From positions 124,001-188,000 of the forward strand of contig CACYRK010000002.1 in NCBI GenBank assembly GCA_902776835.1: a stretch of 64,000 nucleotides of DNA, read 5' to 3'. The position numbers and the translations under genes are program-made. Source of the stretch: an uncultured Bacteroidales bacterium. Lineage in GTDB: Bacteria; Bacteroidota; Bacteroidia; Bacteroidales; Muribaculaceae. The notes beneath the pieces are model-generated. The model had not been told where the DNA came from and searched no databases. It saw nothing but the letters and a program-made list of their open reading frames with translations. Below are positions 52,454 through 61,040 of this stretch, one piece after another. How positions within the stretch are numbered: the stretch's first letter is position 1; every line of letters starts with the position of its first letter.

Positions 52454-53926
52454 ATGTCGTTTATTGCCGATAGAGTGAAAATGGATGGACTCACCTTTGA
52501 TGACGTCCTGCTGATTCCGGCTTACTCCGAAGTATTGCCGAAAGATGTGAACCTCACCACACGTTTCTCACGCAACATCACCCTGAATGTGCCGCTTATT
52601 TCGGCGGCGATGGACACCGTCACCGAGGCGCGCCTGGCCATTGCCATAGCGCGAGAGGGCGGTATGGGCGTGATTCACAAAAACATGTCGATTGAAGAGC
52701 AGGCTCGCCAGGTTAAGATGGTGAAGCGTGCCGAGAATGGCATGATTTATGACCCGGTGACCATCAAGCGCGGTGCCACCGTGGGCGATGCGCTGCGCAT
52801 GATGGAGGAATACCATATTGGTGGCGTGCCTGTTATCGACGACGACCGCCATCTGGTGGGCATAGTTACTAACCGTGACTTGCGCTTCGAGGCCGATATG
52901 CTTCGCCCCATCGACGAGTTGATGACCAGCGAGAACCTGGTGACCACGTCGCAGTCGACCAACCTCGAAGATGCCACAAAAATCCTGCAGAGCCACAAGA
53001 TTGAGAAACTCCCCGTGGTCGACTCGATGGGCCGCTTGGTGGGCCTGGTGACCTACAAGGATATCGCCAAAGCCAAGGACAAGCCAAACGCATGCAAAGA
53101 CAGTCTGGGTCGCCTGCGCGTTGCAGCGGGAATAGGTGTGACTGGCGACAGCATGGAGCGCGCCGAAGCGCTGGTGTCGGCCGGTGTAGACGCCATCGTC
53201 ATCGACACGGCGCACGGCCACACGCGTGGCGTGGTGGATGTGCTTCGCAGGGTGAAGGACGCGTTTTCGCAAATCGACGTGGTGGTGGGCAACATTGCCA
53301 CTGCCGACGCCGCGCGTTTCCTGGCTAACAATGGCGCCGACGCTGTGAAGGTGGGTATCGGCCCCGGCTCGATATGTACCACGCGCATCATTGCGGGAAT
53401 CGGCGTGCCACAACTCTCGGCGGTCTATGAGGTTGCCAAGGCGCTCGAAGGCACCGATGTACCCCTTATTGCCGACGGCGGCATACGCTACTCGGGCGAC
53501 ATCGTCAAGGCCCTGGCTGCCGGTGCGCACTCAGTGATGCTCGGCGGACTCTTTGCCGGTGTCGAGGAGTCGCCCGGTGAGACGGTGATCTTCAACGGCC
53601 GTAAATTCAAGACCTATCGCGGCATGGGTTCGCTCGAGGCCATGGAGCGTGGTTCTAAGGACCGCTATTTCCAAAACAACGTCACCGACGCGAAAAAACT
53701 TGTGCCCGAAGGCATCGCGGCCCGCGTGCCTTACAAGGGTGGCCTCTACGAGGTGATTTATCAGATGCTGGGCGGCTTGCGTGCCGGCATGGGCTATTGC
53801 GGTGCTCCCGACATCGAGGCGCTGCACAGCGCACAGTTTGTGCGCATCACCAATGCCGGTGTGGCCGAGAGCCATCCGCACGATGTGACAATCACCAGCG
53901 AGGCACCAAACTACAGCCGCAACTAA
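52454..53926 (+). CDS. guaB: Inosine-5'-monophosphate dehydrogenase
   Basis: A 490-residue enzyme converting IMP to XMP with NAD, the committed step to GMP. The TIM barrel is interrupted by a pair of CBS domains (about 95-210, with [11 protein letters not shown] and IEKLPVVDS), which usually sense ATP or GTP. The active-site Cys is in GPGSICTTR near 306; the flap [10 protein letters not shown] follows near 395. Length is normal. It has its own promoter and is probably monocistronic. Confidence 0.97.
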   Translation: MSFIADRVKMDGLTFDDVLLIPAYSEVLPKDVNLTTRFSRNITLNVPLISAAMDTVTEARLAIAIAREGGMGVIHKNMSIEEQARQVKMVKRAENGMIYDPVTIKRGATVGDALRMMEEYHIGGVPVIDDDRHLVGIVTNRDLRFEADMLRPIDELMTSENLVTTSQSTNLEDATKILQSHKIEKLPVVDSMGRLVGLVTYKDIAKAKDKPNACKDSLGRLRVAAGIGVTGDSMERAEALVSAGVDAIVIDTAHGHTRGVVDVLRRVKDAFSQIDVVVGNIATADAARFLANNGADAVKVGIGPGSICTTRIIAGIGVPQLSAVYEVAKALEGTDVPLIADGGIRYSGDIVKALAAGAHSVMLGGLFAGVEESPGETVIFNGRKFKTYRGMGSLEAMERGSKDRYFQNNVTDAKKLVPEGIAARVPYKGGLYEVIYQMLGGLRAGMGYCGAPDIEALHSAQFVRITNAGVAESHPHDVTITSEAPNYSRN

Positions 53927-54077
53927 TTACGCACAACGTCTGATTTTTTTTCTGACGAGGTACACAATATTTAATATGTGGCTTCGTTAAAAATAAGTAT
54001 GGAATAAAAATTGCGAAAATGTCGCCCCGCGCGGCGGTTTTGCAAAATGAATAACGTTTTACTATTTTTTGACAGTA

Positions 54078-56009
54078 ATGAAAGGTAAACTTTTAATCTC
54101 TTCGTTGATTCTCGGCACAGCGTTGATGGCTCTGGCAGCCACCGACCCAGTGCTGATGACGATCAATGGCAAGGATGTCAAACTCTCAGAGTTTGAGTAT
54201 CTTTACAACAAAAACAACCAGCAGCAAATCGAGAAAGAGTCGCTCGAAGACTACGTGGACCGTTTTGTCATCTACAAACTCAAGGTTGCTGATGCCGAGG
54301 CTGCAGGCTACGACACGCTGCCCGCCTTCAAGAAGGAGTTCGAGGGCTATCGCGACGACTTTGTGAAGCCCTTCCTTGAGGACACCACGGTGAAAAACCG
54401 CCTTGTCGACGAGGCTTACGACCGCATGACGAAAAATGTGAAGATTGACCACATCATGCTGCCGCTGGGAACCACCTACGAGGAGAGTCAAAAGCAGCGC
54501 GCTCTGGCCGACAGCATTCGCCAGTGCGCCCTCAATGGCGAAGATTGGGAGGAACTGGTGGAGAAATACAGCGTCGACCCGTCGAAGGCCAACAACCACG
54601 GCCACTACGGCTTTGTGACCGCCAACATGTTCCCCTACGCATTTGAGTACGCCGCATTCAACACCCCAGTGGGCCAAATTAGCGAGCCGGTGAAGACCAA
54701 CTATGGCTACCATCTGATACGCGTTAACGCCATCGAGCCCGACGCCGGCATGCTGCACGTGCGCCACATCCTGCTGCTCTTCCCGCGCAATTGCACCGAC
54801 AGCGCGAAAGCCGCAATCAAAGTGCGCATCGACTCGATCTACGAGGCCGTTACCGCCCCGGGAGCCGACTTTGCTGAGATTGCCAAGAAGGTGTCGCAAG
54901 ACCCCGGCACACGCAACCGCGGTGGCGACCTGGTGAACTTCTTCGGCCGCGGCCAGATGGTGCCCCAGTTTGAGGAGGTGTCTTACAGCCTGAAAGACGG
55001 CGAAATCAGCAAGCCTTTCGAAACACGTTTCGGCTACCACATCGTGCAACGCCTCGAGAGCCGCCCCGTGCGCAGTTTCGAGGCTGCAAAGCCCGACATT
55101 GAAGCCCGCATTGCCCGCGACGAGCGTTCAACCATGCCGCAGGAGAAAGTGCTGGCACATGCCAAGGAACTCTACAACTTTAAGTATAACGACCGTCTGG
55201 GCGATGTGCTGCTCAAGGCCATCAACGACAATGGCGGCTACGACACCACCTTCGTGAAGGGCTTCCTGGCTAACTGCAGCGAACCAATGTTTACCTTTGC
55301 TGGCAACCAGAGCCGTCCCGTTTCGGAGATTGCACCATTGGTCAACCCGATGGCAGTGCTCAATCCCATACCCGCCCGCGATTACATCATGTCGCATATC
55401 GACCCCATCGCCAACAAGGCCGTGATGGATTATTATAAGGAGAACCTTATCAACGACAATCCCGACTATCGCAACCTCATCAACGAGTATCGCGACGGCA
55501 TGCTGCTGTACGAAGTGAGCAACCGCCGCGTGTGGGAGGGAGCCAGCCGCGACACCGCAGGCTTGAACAAGTACTTTGAGCAAAACCGCGCTAAGTACCA
55601 CTGGGACGCTCCGCGATTCAAGGGCATCATCCTCAGCGCCAAGAACGACTCGGTGCTCAATGCCGTCAAGGACGACGTGCGTGTGCTCGGCGCCGACACG
55701 CTCACCATCACTCTCTACAAGAAGTATGGCCGCGACATCAAGATGGAGCGCATGCTGATGGCTAAGGGTGAGAACGACCTGGTGGACTACCTGTTCTTCG
55801 CAGCCGATAAGCCCCAGAATCTTGAGTATCCAGTGTTTATGGTGCTCGAGGGTGGACTCATCAACCAACCTGAGGGTCTGGCCGATGTCAAGGGCATGGT
55901 TACCAGCGACTATCAGGACGTGCTCGAGAAGCGCTGGGTTGAGGAACTTCGCGCCAAGTATCCTGTGAAAATCAACAAGAAAGTGCTCAAGAAAATCCAG
56001 AAGAAATAA
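54078..56009 (+). CDS. Periplasmic peptidyl-prolyl isomerase with two parvulin domains (SurA/PpiC-like)
   Basis: A 643-residue exported folding factor. The signal peptide is KGKLLISSLILGTALMALAA; ATG 54078 is chosen over a TTG at 54069. After an N-terminal chaperone region (about 30-120), two parvulin domains follow: about 122-225 (KIDHIMLPLG ... SEPVKTNYGYHLIRV) and about 230-335 (HVRHILLLFP ... SKPFETRFGYHIVQ). The C-terminal 300 residues have no clear domain. The double-parvulin layout is like E. coli SurA, which helps outer-membrane proteins fold. A strong terminator follows. Confidence 0.9.
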   Translation: MKGKLLISSLILGTALMALAATDPVLMTINGKDVKLSEFEYLYNKNNQQQIEKESLEDYVDRFVIYKLKVADAEAAGYDTLPAFKKEFEGYRDDFVKPFLEDTTVKNRLVDEAYDRMTKNVKIDHIMLPLGTTYEESQKQRALADSIRQCALNGEDWEELVEKYSVDPSKANNHGHYGFVTANMFPYAFEYAAFNTPVGQISEPVKTNYGYHLIRVNAIEPDAGMLHVRHILLLFPRNCTDSAKAAIKVRIDSIYEAVTAPGADFAEIAKKVSQDPGTRNRGGDLVNFFGRGQMVPQFEEVSYSLKDGEISKPFETRFGYHIVQRLESRPVRSFEAAKPDIEARIARDERSTMPQEKVLAHAKELYNFKYNDRLGDVLLKAINDNGGYDTTFVKGFLANCSEPMFTFAGNQSRPVSEIAPLVNPMAVLNPIPARDYIMSHIDPIANKAVMDYYKENLINDNPDYRNLINEYRDGMLLYEVSNRRVWEGASRDTAGLNKYFEQNRAKYHWDAPRFKGIILSAKNDSVLNAVKDDVRVLGADTLTITLYKKYGRDIKMERMLMAKGENDLVDYLFFAADKPQNLEYPVFMVLEGGLINQPEGLADVKGMVTSDYQDVLEKRWVEELRAKYPVKINKKVLKKIQKK

Positions 56010-56023
56010 GAACTTCATTCAAT

Positions 56024-56061
56024 AATGAAAGGCCTCAGCGCGAATGCGTTGGGGCCTTTTT
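56024..56061 (+). terminator. Terminator after the parvulin gene
   Basis: A 14-bp stem with mismatches (AAAGGCC...CGC with GCG...GGCCTTT) and a GAAT loop, followed by a T-run. The second MITE copy inserts directly at the end of the T-run (target duplication TTTAA starts at 56059). Confidence 0.82.
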
Positions 56062-56251
56062 AACCTAAATCGGTCATTAGAACGGAGTTGTGTTATTTTT
56101 TATTCCTAATTATACCATAACAGTTTTGTTTTGGCGTCTTGCCGCCACTGAAATCTCGTCATAGCCCGCTATGCCTTCGATTTCACTGACAGCAATACTC
56201 TCAAAACAAATTCTGTTCTGACATAATTTCTAATGACCGATTTGGGTTTAA
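56059..56251. mobile_element. MITE copy 2: 183-bp palindromic element with 5-bp target duplication
   Basis: Element 56064-56246 is the reverse-orientation partner of the copy at 41097-41275, with about 95% identity over the shared bases. One terminal repeat starts CCTAAATCGG, one base different from the other end. It is flanked by TTTAA at 56059-56063 and 56247-56251. Like copy 1 it sits between convergent genes, just after a terminator. No coding capacity. It fills most of the 304-base gap 56010-56313. Confidence 0.88.
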
Positions 56252-56313
56252 GTTCGACACTTATAGAGTCGTGCGGTAGTTACTTGAGGGATATCACGTA
56301 AAGCCGAATGAGG

Positions 56314-56982
56314 CTAATCGAGTTCGTTGCGCAGGCGTTTACGCGTCTTGCCGAGCAACTCGGCAGCCTGCTCATGGCCTTGCTCGGCTGCCCTCTCAAG
56401 ATAGTATCGCGCCACAATCCAGTCGAGAGGCACGCCGATGCCGTTGTAGTAGCAATAGCCCACAGTGTACTGCGACTCCATGTCGCCATCAAGGGCGAGG
56501 TCAAGCACGTTGTGGGTGACCTCGGGCATGTTGTCGCTAAGACTGAAATTCAGCGGCAGAGTGTACATCACGTTCACCGGCTGGCCGTCGACGATGCCAG
56601 GCTTGAAACGAGGTATCAATTTGCACACGCGCACAGCCTCGGCATCAATCTCGGGCGATATGCTGCGGAGAACCTCCACATCGCCGATCTCACCGGTTTT
56701 CGTGACAATAAACTGCAAAATCACCTTGCCTTGCACACCGTTCATCCGCGCCTGCTCAGGGTAATGAATCTCACCGGCGATGAAGTTCATCAACGCCTGC
56801 AAGCCACCGGGAAATTCAGGCATCACGTCGGGGGCGAGAATGGCTTTCCTGCTGTCTTGCTCCTCACATTCGTCTACTTCGCTGTCAGGCACGATAAGGA
56901 GTTCGGTGACCTTGTTTTGCGCCATTGACGACATTGGCAACAACAAGGCACACAAAGAAGAAAAGATGAAATTACGTTTCAT
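56314..56982 (-). CDS. Exported TonB C-terminal domain protein with Sel1 repeats
   Basis: A 222-residue protein. The start at 56982 (MKRNFIFSS) begins a signal peptide ending SMAQ. Residues about 50-145 match a TonB C-terminal domain (MPEFPGGLQALMNFIAGEI, YPEQARMNGVQGKVILQFIV, FKPGIVDGQPVNV). Residues about 155-215 hold Sel1-like repeats (QYTVGYCYYNGIGVPLDW and ARYYLERAAEQGHEQAAELL). Unlike true TonB there is no N-terminal membrane anchor and no Pro-rich spacer, so energy transduction is unlikely; a periplasmic binding role is more plausible. The asparagine-synthase-like gene is just upstream, 5 bases away. Confidence 0.82.
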   Translation of the reverse strand: MKRNFIFSSLCALLLPMSSMAQNKVTELLIVPDSEVDECEEQDSRKAILAPDVMPEFPGGLQALMNFIAGEIHYPEQARMNGVQGKVILQFIVTKTGEIGDVEVLRSISPEIDAEAVRVCKLIPRFKPGIVDGQPVNVMYTLPLNFSLSDNMPEVTHNVLDLALDGDMESQYTVGYCYYNGIGVPLDWIVARYYLERAAEQGHEQAAELLGKTRKRLRNELD

Positions 56983-56987
56983 AATCA

Positions 56988-58040
56988 TTATTTATCAAAT
57001 AAGTTAAGGAAGAGTTCGGCGCACCACAGTTGCCACTTCTGGTTGCCGGTGAGGGCTGCCATGTCGATGTCCTGGCGGAACTCTGAGCGGCTCGGTCCTT
57101 CCCAATCCTTGAAAACTGCGTCGACGGGACGAGGCATCGGAATCTTGAATGGGATGGGGATGTCGGGGTAGGTGATGGCATAAGCGTCTCGCACCAGATA
57201 CTTCGGCTCGCCGTTGCGCACGCGCTGCAAGTCGAGTTCGTCGCGCATCACAAGGATTGCATATGGGTCGTAATAGGGCAGCCCCGCCACCTCAAATGCG
57301 TTGAGATACGAACTTGAACTCTCAATGGCAAACACATCGTCCATGAAGCGCATATAGTCAATCTTGCCCTCTGGAAGGCGATAACGCTCGTAGAGGTCCA
57401 TCACGCTCATGTCGGGGTTGGTAAGCACCCGCTCGGGCTGCAGGAATGTGTAACGGGCAACAAAGTCGTCGTAATTCCACTCGCGTGAAATCAGTTGATC
57501 CATGCCACCGAAAATCAGGTCGGCGCTCTCGCCCACAATCATCATCTGCACGCCGTCGGCACGCGCTGCCATGGCGGCTTTGTAGATTTGCGGCTCGATG
57601 GAGTGCACTGGAGCGCATTTGTTTTTCATCACGATGGGCGTATAGCGCTCGTAGTCGTCGAAGTCAATTTCAATAAGGTGATGCTGCAGGCCGTGACGGC
57701 GGCAATACTCGGCGGCACGCGCCACATCGGCATTAAACACCTCGCTGCGCTGCGTGGTGAACGTGTAGGCATGGCTGCCGGGGCGCAAGAACGATGACAG
57801 AATGGCACTGTCCATGCCGCCCGAAAGCAGGATGCCGATGCTCTCGTAGCGCGAGTAAAGGTCGTCGAATTGACGCTGGATTTCAGCGCGAATCTCCGCG
57901 CCGCTACCCACGGGTATGCGTTTCTCCATGGGCACGGGTGCGATGTTGCGGTGATGCATGCCCTCGAAGAAGTCCATGTCGTCCTTAAAGATGTAGCGGT
58001 AAGCAATGTAACTGCTGAGGCAGAAGTCTTTGTTATACAT
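56988..58040 (-). CDS. Asparagine-synthase-like ATP-dependent amidating enzyme (C-terminal domain only)
   Basis: A 350-residue protein with the PP-loop ATP motif SGGMDSAIL at about 73-81 and GESADLIFGGMD near 175, as in asparagine synthase. The N-terminal glutaminase domain is absent, so nitrogen must come from ammonia, another protein, or the enzyme makes a different amide or ligates a different substrate. Such stand-alone forms occur in surface-polysaccharide loci (compare WbpG/PseA-type enzymes). The TagD-like gene lies just upstream on the same strand. Substrate unknown. Confidence 0.8.
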   Translation of the reverse strand: MYNKDFCLSSYIAYRYIFKDDMDFFEGMHHRNIAPVPMEKRIPVGSGAEIRAEIQRQFDDLYSRYESIGILLSGGMDSAILSSFLRPGSHAYTFTTQRSEVFNADVARAAEYCRRHGLQHHLIEIDFDDYERYTPIVMKNKCAPVHSIEPQIYKAAMAARADGVQMMIVGESADLIFGGMDQLISREWNYDDFVARYTFLQPERVLTNPDMSVMDLYERYRLPEGKIDYMRFMDDVFAIESSSSYLNAFEVAGLPYYDPYAILVMRDELDLQRVRNGEPKYLVRDAYAITYPDIPIPFKIPMPRPVDAVFKDWEGPSRSEFRQDIDMAALTGNQKWQLWCAELFLNLFDK

Positions 58041-58079
58041 AATATAGTGTGTGATTATTGGTTATTGTTGTGTGGTTCA

Positions 58080-58514
58080 TTATTTTACATCCTCCAAGTT
58101 GTGGCCGCGCACAACGTCCAGCGCTTTGCGGATTTGTGTCGACGACGTGCCGTGAGTGTAGGGGAAATAGACGATTTTTATGCCGGCCTCGGCAAATTCA
58201 CGCTCGTAAGCCTGCCACTTCTCAGTGCCGTACCAGTCATCGCCCACAAAGAGCATCTGTGCACCAAGTTTCTTGCATGCTGTGAGTTTGTCCATGTCGT
58301 ATTGAGGCACCGCGGCGTCGACATATTTTATGCTGCGCACAATCTCGATGCGGTCCTCAAACGGTATCATGGCCTTCTTGCCCTTGTAGCCGACGAGTTC
58401 GTCGACCGTGACACCCACTATCAACTTGTCGCACATCCCTTTGGCATTCTTCAGCAAGTTGAGATGCCCGATGTGAAACAAGTCATAAACTCCTGTAGTA
58501 TATCCTATAGTCAT
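58080..58514 (-). CDS. TagD-like glycerol-3-phosphate cytidylyltransferase
   Basis: A 144-residue nucleotidyltransferase with HIGH at residues 14-17 (GVYDLFHIGHLN), RIEIVRSIKYVD near 55 and the GTSSTQIR loop near 122. It fits enzymes making CDP-glycerol from glycerol-3-phosphate and CTP. The CDP-glycerol glycerophosphotransferase gene at 59753 supports that product. It reads with the downstream asparagine-synthase-like gene on the minus strand. Its promoter lies in the 49-bp repeat 58540-58588. Other small alcohol-phosphates cannot be excluded. Confidence 0.82.
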   Translation of the reverse strand: MTIGYTTGVYDLFHIGHLNLLKNAKGMCDKLIVGVTVDELVGYKGKKAMIPFEDRIEIVRSIKYVDAAVPQYDMDKLTACKKLGAQMLFVGDDWYGTEKWQAYEREFAEAGIKIVYFPYTHGTSSTQIRKALDVVRGHNLEDVK

Positions 58515-58539
58515 AACAAAAATGTTTTTTCTATTTAAC

Positions 58540-58588
58540 CTGCAAATTTAGAGCAAAATTGCCGCAACGCCAAATCTTTCATGAAAAA
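58540..58588 (-). repeat. 49-bp promoter repeat, copy 1 (tagD side)
   Basis: Perfect 49-base direct repeat of 59633-59681. On the minus strand it holds TTTG, 20 bases, TAAATTTG, a complete Bacteroidetes promoter pointing at the tagD-like gene 26 bases away. The two copies bracket the DUF1016-like gene. Confidence 0.95.
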
Positions 58589-58596
58589 CCGCGCGA

Positions 58597-59616
58597 TCAT
58601 TGCATATGTTGCAACATAAACAGCGTCTTTTGCTTTTCAATCTCCCGGCCAAGCTCCTCTTTAGTTGGAAGTAATGGCAAATATTTTGCGGCGAACAATT
58701 GCTCGTTACCTTTTAGAATTGAATAGCGTGCTATGTCTTTGCTTGTTTCAGAGCAAAGCACGATACCGATGGTTGGATTGTCGCCCTCGGTACGTTTCAG
58801 TTCGTCGTACATGCGTACATACATGTCCATTTGCCCCACGTCTTGATGGGTGATGATACCTACTTTTAAATCGATAAGCACATAGCATTTCAGCACCACG
58901 TTGTAGAACACAAGGTCGATGAAATAGTCTTGCGTGTCGGTGCGCACGAGTTGTTGGCGTGCCAAAAAAGCGAATCCACGGCCCATTTCCATAATGAAAT
59001 CTTTCAGGTGGCTGATGATGGCACTCTCTAAATCTTTCTCCGAAAAACTGTTGTCTTGTTTGAACCCAAGAAATTCGGCTACTATCGGACTTTTTAGCAG
59101 TTCCAATTTATCGGGATTTTCCTCTTTCATAGGCAACTGTGGTTGCTTGAAATGCCGTTCAAAATATTGAGTGCCGATGTTGCGATCGAGGGTTCGCACA
59201 CTCCACATTTCCTGTGAAGCCGTAATTAAGTACCAGCGTGCGGCAACTTCACTGTCTACTCTTAGTGTGCGGAAAATGTGAGTCCACGTGAGATTTGGAA
59301 ATCGCGATTTCCAAATCTCAATAGAGGGCACGAGTTGATAAAACCTTCTAAATGCCCGTAGATAACGGGCTGAAAAGCCTTTACCGTACTCGTAGGTTAA
59401 TTGTTTTGCTAATCCTTCTATTAATTGTGCACCATATTCGGCTCGGTGTTCGCCCTGTTGCTCTTCTTCAACAATTCGACGACCAATGCGCCAATATGTC
59501 TCTATCATTGCACTATTCACTGCGCTGTAGGCCAGTTTGCGGCCATTGTCTATAATTGAGCGTAAATCGCTCATTAAAGATGCTGATAGATTATTTGATC
59601 GTAATTCGCTTGACAT
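58597..59616 (-). CDS. DUF1016/YhcG-type PD-(D/E)xK nuclease-family protein
   Basis: A 339-residue protein of the YhcG family. The N-terminal helical domain (about 1-150, INSAMIETYWRIGRRIVEEEQ-like segment near 25) is followed by a PD-(D/E)xK domain: FIDLVFYNVVLKCYVLIDLKVG near 215-236 gives Asp then D-L-K, and NPTIGIVLCSETSKD near 277. Such proteins are spread as accessory genes in restriction and mobile regions; the biochemical role is not settled. The whole gene with 16 bases before the ATG and 8 after the stop lies between perfect 49-bp direct repeats. Divergent and unrelated to the polysaccharide genes around it. Confidence 0.88.
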   Translation of the reverse strand: MSSELRSNNLSASLMSDLRSIIDNGRKLAYSAVNSAMIETYWRIGRRIVEEEQQGEHRAEYGAQLIEGLAKQLTYEYGKGFSARYLRAFRRFYQLVPSIEIWKSRFPNLTWTHIFRTLRVDSEVAARWYLITASQEMWSVRTLDRNIGTQYFERHFKQPQLPMKEENPDKLELLKSPIVAEFLGFKQDNSFSEKDLESAIISHLKDFIMEMGRGFAFLARQQLVRTDTQDYFIDLVFYNVVLKCYVLIDLKVGIITHQDVGQMDMYVRMYDELKRTEGDNPTIGIVLCSETSKDIARYSILKGNEQLFAAKYLPLLPTKEELGREIEKQKTLFMLQHMQ

Positions 59617-59632
59617 ATTTTCATTTACTATT

Positions 59633-59681
59633 CTGCAAATTTAGAGCAAAATTGCCGCAACGCCAAATCTTTCATGAAAAA
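59633..59681 (-). repeat. 49-bp promoter repeat, copy 2 (nuclease side)
   Basis: Identical to 58540-58588. It contains TTTG and TAAATTTG spaced by 20 bases on the minus strand and places a promoter 17-20 bases upstream of the DUF1016-like ATG. Confidence 0.95.
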
Positions 59682-59701
59682 AGCCGTTTTGCGGTGGCGG
59701 T

Positions 59702-59732
59702 TTTGTGGTTTTGACAAAAATGCGTAACTTTG
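59702..59732 (+). promoter_or_regulatory. Promoter of the glycerophosphotransferase operon
   Basis: TTTG at 59702-59705, 19 bases, TAACTTTG at 59725-59732; this rules out an upstream in-frame start at 59705 for the next gene. Confidence 0.75.
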
Positions 59733-59752
59733 TAAGTTTAAATGAAGTTGTT

Positions 59753-61030
59753 ATGGCTAATGACAGTTCTTTTTTAGGCAAGGCATGGCGCTATGTGTAT
59801 CTGCACTGCTGGCAGTATAAGCGGGTGGGGCAGTGGCATGCGCGTCGCATCGCCATGGTGGAGCAGCGCGGCAAGGCCCGCGTGGTGCTGCTGGCAATGA
59901 GTGTGCCCATGTGGCGCTATCAGCATCTGTGGGAGACCCTTAAGGATGACCCGCGTTTTGAGGTGACTATCGTAATTTCGCCCAGCATCGACTACGACGT
60001 GGAGCAGCAACACCTCGACGCCCAAGGTTTGCGCGACTATTTCGAGAAGCGCAACATGCCCTACGTCGACTGCAACATTGAGGGTGAACCTTACGACATC
60101 AAGGGCCAACTCGACCCCGACGTGATTTTCTACCCTCAGCCTTATGAGCACCTGCTCGTGCCCGAGCACGACTGTATGTCGTTCTACGACCGCCTGTTGT
60201 GCTACTATCCGTATGCCTATATGACCGGCAACGGCAAGTTTAGTTACGATTTCCATTTCCACAATTTGGCATGGCGTCTCTACTATAGCAACGACGAGAT
60301 TTTGCACGAGGCGCAGCGCACAGCCACCAACAAGGGTAGTAACGTGCGCATTGTGGGTTATCCCACCAGCGACGATTTTATGCGCCCCAACTTCCCCGAC
60401 GTGTGGAAGCACATTGACGACGGCCGTGAGCGCAAGCGCATCATTTGGGCTCCTCATTTCTCGTTTACCGACAAGTTTGGCCAGATTCCCCGCGGCAATT
60501 TCCTGTGGGTGGCACATTTTATGGTTGACCTTGCTCAGCGCTACAAGGAGCATATCCAGATTGCTTTCAAGCCGCATCCGAGGTTGCTCACCGAACTGTA
60601 TGCCCATCCGGAATGGGGCAAAAAACGCACCGACGAGTTTTACCAGTTGTGGGCCGACATGGAGAACACCCAACTCGAAATGGGCAACCATGTGGACCTG
60701 TTTATGACCAGCGACGCCATGATTCACGACAGCGGCTCGTTTGTCATTGAGTATATGTACACTCATAAGCCGGTGATGTTCATTTCGCGCGACATCGATT
60801 ATTTCCTCACTGGGCAAACCGACTTCTCTCGCCAGGCCTTGGCAGTGCATTACATAGGCAAGGATGAGAAGGAAATACGTGATTTCGTCGACCTTCAGGT
60901 GCTTGGCGGCGAGGACCCGATGGCTGAAAAACGCATGGAGTTCTATAAACGTTATCTTCTGCCGCCCAACAATAAAACAGTGGCACAAAACACTATGGAC
61001 GACCTTATTGAGTCGCTACATCTAAAGTAA
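59753..61030 (+). CDS. CDP-glycerol:polyglycerophosphate glycerophosphotransferase-like enzyme
   Basis: A 425-residue protein related to TagB/TagF glycerophosphotransferases. The C-terminal half carries the family signature: FKPHPRLL near 273, then FMTSDAMIHDSGSFVIEYMYTHKPVMF near 318-344 with the D-S-G-S core. It would add glycerol phosphate from CDP-glycerol to a surface glycan on the cytoplasmic side of the membrane. The start at 59753 (MANDSSF) lies 20 bases after the -7 box. A flippase follows in 10 bases. A glycerol-phosphate-bearing capsule or O-antigen is inferred, not proven. Confidence 0.82.
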   Translation: MANDSSFLGKAWRYVYLHCWQYKRVGQWHARRIAMVEQRGKARVVLLAMSVPMWRYQHLWETLKDDPRFEVTIVISPSIDYDVEQQHLDAQGLRDYFEKRNMPYVDCNIEGEPYDIKGQLDPDVIFYPQPYEHLLVPEHDCMSFYDRLLCYYPYAYMTGNGKFSYDFHFHNLAWRLYYSNDEILHEAQRTATNKGSNVRIVGYPTSDDFMRPNFPDVWKHIDDGRERKRIIWAPHFSFTDKFGQIPRGNFLWVAHFMVDLAQRYKEHIQIAFKPHPRLLTELYAHPEWGKKRTDEFYQLWADMENTQLEMGNHVDLFMTSDAMIHDSGSFVIEYMYTHKPVMFISRDIDYFLTGQTDFSRQALAVHYIGKDEKEIRDFVDLQVLGGEDPMAEKRMEFYKRYLLPPNNKTVAQNTMDDLIESLHLK

Positions 61031-61040
61031 TGCTTGAGGT

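Noticed and set aside
58540-59681. Invertible promoter switch
   Set aside because: The 49-bp copies are direct, not inverted, so recombination would delete rather than flip the segment.
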